The notes under the pieces were generated by a model. That model saw only the letters and a program-made list of their open reading frames with translations. It made no database searches and had not been told where the DNA came from. From Mogibacterium diversum (lineage in GTDB: Bacteria; Bacillota; Clostridia; Peptostreptococcales; Anaerovoracaceae), in contig NZ_CP027228.1 of assembly GCF_002998925.1 (NCBI RefSeq), positions 1,751,832 through 1,815,831 of the forward strand: a stretch of 64,000 nucleotides of DNA, written 5' to 3'. How positions within the stretch are numbered: position 1 is the first letter of the stretch; every line of letters begins with the position of its first letter. Of this stretch, positions 59,336 through 64,000 are shown piece by piece. Made by a program: the position numbers and the translations under genes.

Positions 59336-59523
59336 AATTGCGTACAATTTTTATTAAGTTCACTTTAACATTTTTTTTCGTCACTGTGTGATGATTATGT
59401 GAGAAAAAACAATATCATGGTATAATTAATGGCTAATAAATGCATTTTTGCAAGTCGAATTGCAGAAAGCATAATTAGCATAATTAGATATAGAAGAATG
59501 AAGCTTTAAATCGGAGATTTGAC

Positions 59524-60156
59524 ATGTATATTGATGAAGCAACTTTTAGACAGATATTTCATAAGTTTATCTATATCGAGTGCCCTAATGCGTTAGAAGG
59601 ATTATCCGATACACTCGAAATAATCGATGGAGCGACAGGTGTTCTCGCGTACTGCTTCTGCGAGGACCTCGTAGGCACTAGCTTTAATCTATTAGCTTCT
59701 GCAAAGAAGGCTGAAGATGGGAAGCTAAAGGTAGGACCTAGATGTTCCGAGAGGTACGCAAGGGTAAGATTTAATGATGTCAAGGATTATGAATTTGAAC
59801 CTGTGAGCGAGCTGGATGCCGACTTATCGGAATTCGATGATGTGCCAGATGATATACGAGATAATTTAGAGTCTGCAGATAAGAAGATGACAATGCTTAG
59901 AGAACTGGAGATGCTGGATGGTGGGCGAAACATTGAACTTCCGGACTTCGTGAGTGTGACGGTGGGTAAGAAGGGATTCTTGCCAGAGGTCGTGTGGGTG
60001 AGGACTACAGACTTTGGAGATAATGAATTTTACGGCACGCTTCATAATCCGCCAAAGCAAGGCTTCGGGCTTGAAGCAGGACAGAGGGTCCGTTACCGCG
60101 CATATGACAACGAAGGGGAGATAATGCTGATACTTGATAGCAGCATGCTGAATTAA
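59524..60156 (+). CDS. Unknown protein with DUF2314-like C-terminus
   Basis: This 210-residue soluble acidic protein begins MYIDEATFRQIFHKFIYIECPNALEG. The C-terminal third (VVWVRTTDFGDNEFYGTLHNPPKQGFGLEAGQRVRY) looks like DUF2314, a small beta-domain of unknown function often found near immunity-type or housekeeping genes; this match is from pattern memory only. Its stop is 1 base before the tex start, so the two are translationally coupled. I cannot assign a function. Confidence 0.7.
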   Translation: MYIDEATFRQIFHKFIYIECPNALEGLSDTLEIIDGATGVLAYCFCEDLVGTSFNLLASAKKAEDGKLKVGPRCSERYARVRFNDVKDYEFEPVSELDADLSEFDDVPDDIRDNLESADKKMTMLRELEMLDGGRNIELPDFVSVTVGKKGFLPEVVWVRTTDFGDNEFYGTLHNPPKQGFGLEAGQRVRYRAYDNEGEIMLILDSSMLN

Positions 60157-60157
60157 T

Positions 60158-62416
60158 ATGGACATTACACAGAAGATAACAAAGGAACTAGGCATTAAAC
60201 CTTGGCAGGCCGAGGCTGTAATCAATCTCATCGATGAGGGAAATACTATTCCTTTCATCGCGAGATACCGAAAGGAAGCGACAGGAGCACTCGATGACGA
60301 GATCCTTAGGCGCTTTGATGAGAGGCTTAAGTACCTGCGTTCGCTCGAAGAGAGAAAGCAGACAGTAATTTCATCAATAGAGTCCCAAGGGAAATTAACC
60401 GATGAACTTCTAGCCAAGCTAGAGCAGGCCGAGACAGTCGTTGCAGTTGAGGATATATATAGACCGTACAAACCAAAGAGACGTACTCGTGCGATGATTG
60501 CAAGGGAAAAGGGGCTTGAAGGACTGGCGACATATATCATGTCACAGGATGCAACAGTTTCAGTTCCAGAAGAGGCGCTCAAATACTTAAATGAAGAGCA
60601 TGAGGTAAATGAAGCTGATACTGCAATCAAGCTAGCGCTAGATATTATCGCCGGAGATATCTCGGATGATGCGGATATAAGAACCTGGATTAGAACACTC
60701 ACTGCTAAGGAAGGTGTGCTCATCACATCGGTGGTTCCGGCGGTAAAGGCAGAACTCGAGGCTAGCGGAGAACGCAGTGTATATGAGAATTATTTTGAAT
60801 TTGCAGAGAAGGTAGATGGCCTCCCTGGACACAGAATCCTCGCTATCAATAGGGGAGAAAATGAAAAGGTGCTCAGTGTGAAGCTTGAAGCTCCAGTGGA
60901 TAAGATAGAGGGAAGGCTTTTTAAAGACTTAAAGAGCTCAGCTAACAAGGTCACTCAGCAGTATATCGAAGAAGCGGCATCTGATGCATATAAGAGGCTA
61001 ATAGCCCCGTCTATCGAAACTGAAATCAGAAATGAGCTGACGCTCGGAGCACAGGAAGGTGCGATAAAGATATTTGCAAGCAACCTTGAGCAGCTTCTCA
61101 TGCAGCCACCTATCGGCGGTAAGACAGTTCTCGGCTGGGATCCGGCATTTAGAACAGGCTGCAAGCTCGCTGTGGTAGATGCGACTGGAAAGATTCTAGA
61201 CACAACTGTTATATATCCGACCGCACCGCAGAATAAGGTTAAAGAAGCAAAGCTGACCTTAGCAAAGTTAGTGAAGAAATACGATATAGATATCATCTCT
61301 GTCGGAAACGGTACGGCTTCCCGTGAGTCGGAGCAGATAATCGCAGAATTTATCAAGGAGTACGATCAGGGACTCTATGCAAATCCTAAGAAACAGCTCC
61401 AGTATGTAATTGTAAATGAAGCGGGAGCTTCCGTATACTCGGCTAGCAAGCTAGCGACGGAAGAATATCCAGATCTCGATGTAGGTGAGCGCAGCTCTGC
61501 ATCGATTGCCAGAAGGCTTCAGGATCCGCTCGCAGAGCTCGTTAAAATCGATCCTCGTTCTATCGGAGTTGGGCAGTACCAACACGATATGGATCAGAAG
61601 AGATTAGCAGAAGCACTTGGTGCAGTTGTGGAAGACTGTGTAAATAGCGTAGGTGTAGATTTGAATACCGCTTCCGCTTCACTGTTAGAATACGTTTCGG
61701 GAATCAGTAAACCGATTGCAGCTAATATAGTGAAGTATCGTGAGGAAAACGGGAGATTTGACAGCAGAAAGCAGCTACTCAAGGTTGCTAAGCTCGGTCC
61801 TAAGGCGTTTGAGCAGTGCGCTGGATTCCTTCGCATCAGAGATGGAAAGGAGGCACTAGACTGCACGGCGGTTCACCCAGAGAGTTATGATGCGGCTCGC
61901 AAGATCCTAGAAATTATGGGATATAAGCCTTCTGATATCATAACAGGTGTAGCTAAGGGAATCTCAGAAAGCTTGAGTTCCAAGAACAAGCTGCAGGAAA
62001 AGTTCGGTAGCAAGCATGGGAATAGCAAGTCGGATAGACCTTCGATGAAGCAACTGGCAGAAGCTGCGAATATCGGCGAATATACGCTAAAGGATATTTT
62101 GAATGAAATCGAAAAGCCAGGTAGAGACCCTAGGGAAGAGGCTGAAGCACCACTACTCAGAAGCGATGTGCTGGAGATAAGCGACCTGAGACCGGATATG
62201 GAGCTCAAGGGAACAGTTCGTAATATCGTGGACTTTGGAGCATTTGTGGATATAGGCGTTCATCAGGATGGGCTCGTACATATCTCCGAGCTGTCGGATA
62301 AATTCGTAAAGCATCCGCTCGACGTGGTAAAGGTTGGGGATGTCGTGAATGTTCGCGTCTTATCTGTTGACGAGAAGCGTAAGAAAATTGCACTATCGAT
62401 GAAGAAAAAGAGATAG
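60158..62416 (+). CDS. tex: Tex-family RNA-binding transcription accessory protein
   Basis: In this 752-residue protein the N-terminal helical Tex region contains KPWQAEAVINLIDEGNTIPFIARYRKEATGALDDE and YRPYKPKRRTRA. A YqgF/RNase H-like domain lies near residues 325-450 (VLGWDPAFRTGCKLAVVD...ISVGNGTASRE). Helix-hairpin-helix motifs lie near 490-560 (VGVDLNTASASLLEYVSGISKPIAANIVKYREENGRF). The C-terminal S1 domain spans about 680-750 (GTVRNIVDFGAFVDIGVHQDGLVHISELS). Tex acts in transcription and transcript turnover. Full length for the family. Its start codon lies just after the stop of the preceding unknown gene. Confidence 0.95.
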   Translation: MDITQKITKELGIKPWQAEAVINLIDEGNTIPFIARYRKEATGALDDEILRRFDERLKYLRSLEERKQTVISSIESQGKLTDELLAKLEQAETVVAVEDIYRPYKPKRRTRAMIAREKGLEGLATYIMSQDATVSVPEEALKYLNEEHEVNEADTAIKLALDIIAGDISDDADIRTWIRTLTAKEGVLITSVVPAVKAELEASGERSVYENYFEFAEKVDGLPGHRILAINRGENEKVLSVKLEAPVDKIEGRLFKDLKSSANKVTQQYIEEAASDAYKRLIAPSIETEIRNELTLGAQEGAIKIFASNLEQLLMQPPIGGKTVLGWDPAFRTGCKLAVVDATGKILDTTVIYPTAPQNKVKEAKLTLAKLVKKYDIDIISVGNGTASRESEQIIAEFIKEYDQGLYANPKKQLQYVIVNEAGASVYSASKLATEEYPDLDVGERSSASIARRLQDPLAELVKIDPRSIGVGQYQHDMDQKRLAEALGAVVEDCVNSVGVDLNTASASLLEYVSGISKPIAANIVKYREENGRFDSRKQLLKVAKLGPKAFEQCAGFLRIRDGKEALDCTAVHPESYDAARKILEIMGYKPSDIITGVAKGISESLSSKNKLQEKFGSKHGNSKSDRPSMKQLAEAANIGEYTLKDILNEIEKPGRDPREEAEAPLLRSDVLEISDLRPDMELKGTVRNIVDFGAFVDIGVHQDGLVHISELSDKFVKHPLDVVKVGDVVNVRVLSVDEKRKKIALSMKKKR

Positions 62417-62499
62417 TGAATCAATTCCTATGTGCTGACTGCTGGCGCTAATGAACTATGTAAAATTAATGCATTTAATGCTGAAAAGAGGAGGGTATC

Positions 62500-63012
62500 A
62501 TGGAATTTAAGGAAGTTATAGAGAGCAGATATTCTTGCAAGAAATACTCGGACAAGAAAGTAGAGCGCGAAAAACTAGAGGCGGTGCTCGAGGCTGGAAG
62601 GCTTGCTCCAACTGCTAAGAACCTGCAGGAACAACACGTGTACGTGCTGGAATCAAAGGAAGCGCTGGATAAATTTGATATTGAAACTCCTTGTAGATAT
62701 GGTGCGCCAACTGTGTTAGTGGTAGCCTTCGATACGACCAATGTCTATGTGTATCCAGGTGAAAAGAGGGATTCGGGAATTGAGGATGCATCAATCGTTG
62801 CAACTCATATGATTCTCGCTGCAGCTGACCAAGGGTTAAACAGCTGCTGGATTAATTTCCTAGACCCAGATAAGCTGCATAAGGCGCTCGGACTTCCTGA
62901 AAATGAAGAGATACTCATGGCTATGGACCTTGGGTACGCTGCAGAGGAAGGAACTCCGCTACCGAATCATTTTAAACGCAAGGCGCTTAGTGAGACGATT
63001 TCGTATCTATAG
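62500..63012 (+). CDS. Nitroreductase-family protein
   Basis: This 170-residue FMN-dependent oxidoreductase has MEFKEVIESRYSCKKYSDKKV with the FMN-binding SRYSCKKY segment, EAGRLAPTAKNLQEQHVYVL (flavin ribityl contact APTAKNLQ), DASIVATHMILAAADQGLNSCWI, and the C-terminal MAMDLGYAAEEGTPLPNHFKRKAL. This short clostridial form probably reduces small electrophiles with NAD(P)H. The ribosome site AGAGGAGGG is strong. It is a single-gene unit with a terminator 24 bases downstream. Confidence 0.93.
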   Translation: MEFKEVIESRYSCKKYSDKKVEREKLEAVLEAGRLAPTAKNLQEQHVYVLESKEALDKFDIETPCRYGAPTVLVVAFDTTNVYVYPGEKRDSGIEDASIVATHMILAAADQGLNSCWINFLDPDKLHKALGLPENEEILMAMDLGYAAEEGTPLPNHFKRKALSETISYL

Positions 63013-63036
63013 TTATAGGGCAAAATGAGTTATAAA

Positions 63037-63085
63037 AATCGCTATATCCCTTGGGATTACAAGGGGGATAGCGATTGTATTTTTT
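63037..63085 (+). terminator. Intrinsic terminator after nitroreductase
   Basis: AATCGCTATATCCCTT pairs with AAGGGGGATAGCGATT (a few wobbles) and is followed by a T-rich run. Confidence 0.88.
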
Positions 63086-63138
63086 GGCTTAAAATTGAGT
63101 AACTGCTAGCGATGCTTAGTGATTATAAATCTGTAAGA

Positions 63139-64000
63139 TTAATCTTCTGCACAGATAGGAGATGAATTATTTATATTTGCTTCTATTGAAGCTGCTGCAG
63201 CCCTAGCTGAGGACCAGGCGAACTGGAGGTTATAGCCACCTGTGATTCCGTCTACGTCTAGCATTTCTCCGATACAGTAGGCGTTTTGGGCGGATTTGAG
63301 CTGCATCGATTTGCAGTCAAACTGGTCGAGGCGGAGGCCGCCCGCGGTGACGATGGCCTTGCTGAAGTCACCGCGCGATTCGATTTCGAATCGGTCCTCC
63401 GTGAGGAGGACGGCGGCCTTCTTCGCGCTGCAAGCGGAACGCTTCGCCACTTCATTGGCGAAGCGGCGCGGCAGGGCGAACTCTTTAGCAATTATAGCTC
63501 CGAGTTCGCCACTTTGCGCGATTCTTGCCCCAGAACATCTGCCATGCGAGGATTTGAACTCGGTGCCAGTAGCTGAGATAAGTCTAGCAAGAACTTCATC
63601 TCTGCTCATCCCCACATAATTGATTTGAAGCCAGCAGCCTGGCTCTGCGTATTTTGATGAATTGAGAATTGCTGGTCCAGTGAAGTTATCGTGGGCAAGG
63701 AGCAGAGAGCCGTTTAAAAGCACAAGGCGCCTGCCTGCATTTGGATATATGCTAACTTCTGCCTTATCAAACGAAATTCCAGATAGCTCGCCATATGGAT
63801 ACCCTTTTATCTCTAACGGTGCAAGCGATGGCTTTAATTCCGTGTGTTCTAATCCCAGCCCTTCGTTTACAACATCGAACATAAAACCATCTGATCCGCT
63901 TCTGGGATAAGATTTACCTCCAGTTGCTATTACGAGATGCTTTGCTTCGTAACAGAATCTCTGACCATCTGGAGCCTCTGCTGTAACTATGTATTGTCTT
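63139..64000 (-). CDS. HI0933/YhiN-family flavoprotein (NAD(P)/FAD-dependent oxidoreductase), C-terminal part
   Basis: The minus-strand frame is open to the window edge, so the N-terminus with the FAD Rossmann motif is outside. Visible are LVIATGGKSYPRSGSDG (the ATGG motif), a central beta-rich insert, KAIVTAGGL and GEMLDVDGITGGYNLQFAWSSA, the C-terminal FAD-binding signature. The function of the family is not settled; members are proposed to act on RNA or as dehydrogenases. The frame continues upstream of the ATG at 63882, so that ATG is internal. The part coding for FALPRRF...VTAGGLRL (63330-63465) is unusually GC-rich and packed with palindromes, unlike the rest of the gene. Confidence 0.88.
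   Translation of the reverse strand, partial: RQYIVTAEAPDGQRFCYEAKHLVIATGGKSYPRSGSDGFMFDVVNEGLGLEHTELKPSLAPLEIKGYPYGELSGISFDKAEVSIYPNAGRRLVLLNGSLLLAHDNFTGPAILNSSKYAEPGCWLQINYVGMSRDEVLARLISATGTEFKSSHGRCSGARIAQSGELGAIIAKEFALPRRFANEVAKRSACSAKKAAVLLTEDRFEIESRGDFSKAIVTAGGLRLDQFDCKSMQLKSAQNAYCIGEMLDVDGITGGYNLQFAWSSARAAAASIEANINNSSPICAED
63330..63465. repeat. Chain of abutting perfect palindromes inside the flavoprotein gene
   Basis: Inverted repeats follow one another: GGCGG-N3-CCGCC (63330-63342), CGCGGTGAC-N15-GTCACCGCG (63343-63375), CGATTCGA-TT-TCGAATCG (63376-63393), GTCCTCC-GTGA-GGAGGAC (63394-63411), an imperfect one around 63422-63438, and CGCTTCGCCA-N6-TGGCGAAGCG (63440-63465). The first four touch end to end. 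The stretch is much richer in G+C than its surroundings and keeps the coding frame open. Confidence 0.75.

Noticed and set aside
59866..60726. Minus-strand open frame of 286 codons opposite tex
   Set aside because: Low-complexity shadow frame of tex and its upstream gene; no ribosome site or domain.
63258..63619. Several overlapping open frames on both strands at the right edge
   Set aside because: They arise because the GC-rich palindromic patch has few stop codons in any frame; only the minus-strand flavoprotein frame matches a protein family.
1..64000. tRNA genes, rRNA genes, CRISPR arrays, intact insertion sequences
   Set aside because: Reading both strands I saw no T-loop/anticodon pattern, no regular short repeats with spacers, and no transposase-like protein.

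Overview
The window looks like a chromosomal segment of a mid-to-low-GC anaerobic Gram-positive bacterium of the class Clostridia, plausibly the oral/gut Mogibacterium-like group (Anaerovoracaceae). The genus is a guess. Supporting signs are AAGGAGG ribosome sites, many cell-wall-sorted adhesins, rubrerythrin, short-chain flavodoxin, nitroreductases, and the Firmicutes order cdaA-cdaR-glmM-glmS. TAA, TAG and TGA all serve as ordinary stops. I saw no tRNA, rRNA, CRISPR array, intact insertion sequence or sortase gene.

Layout. 1-11.4 kb is an adhesin island of four large secreted proteins with Cna_B-type repeats and C-terminal sorting signals. Each has its own terminator and at least three have their own promoter; one is split by an in-frame amber codon. 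11.5-14.8 kb is an ABC exporter of the MacB/FtsX type. 14.9-19.7 kb holds an AEC carrier next to an FMN 2-hydroxyacid dehydrogenase, a 36-residue membrane peptide with its own transcription signals, flavodoxin, a CPBP protease and rubrerythrin. 19.7-23.0 kb is a giant fused ABC transporter. 23.1-26.6 kb carries two tandem copies of a two-gene secreted-protein unit. 26.8-32.2 kb is accessory: a Sau3AI/MutH-like restriction-modification pair, a nitroreductase, a RelB-type antitoxin with a truncated toxin, and a PadR regulator with a DUF2812 membrane protein behind a multi-operator promoter.

32.2-38.1 kb returns to core genes (gpmI, addA, a NimA-like flavoprotein). 38.3-43.6 kb holds two more surface proteins with a GPKTGD sorting motif, flanking an ankyrin protein and an SMI1/KNR4 protein that resemble polymorphic-toxin immunity genes. 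43.8-49.2 kb is a five-gene operon, permease-ATPase-permease-response regulator-histidine kinase, of the kind used for envelope stress or antimicrobial-peptide response. 49.3-57.4 kb is the c-di-AMP and amino-sugar block (cdaA, cdaR, glmM, glmS), then a phosphohexomutase and an NYN/OST-HTH protein. 57.5-64 kb holds a small zinc ribbon, an unknown membrane protein, trxA, tex with an upstream unknown gene, a nitroreductase and the 3' part of a HI0933-family flavoprotein.

Common thread: envelope biology dominates (six surface proteins, three FtsX-type ABC systems, four secreted small proteins, and cell-wall precursor supply coupled to c-di-AMP). The observations I rate highest are the amber-split adhesin, the recurring GPKTGD sorting signal, the duplicated secreted-protein unit with a conserved leader but diverged mature parts, the triple inverted repeat at the PadR promoter, and a run of abutting perfect palindromes inside the HI0933-family gene at the right edge.
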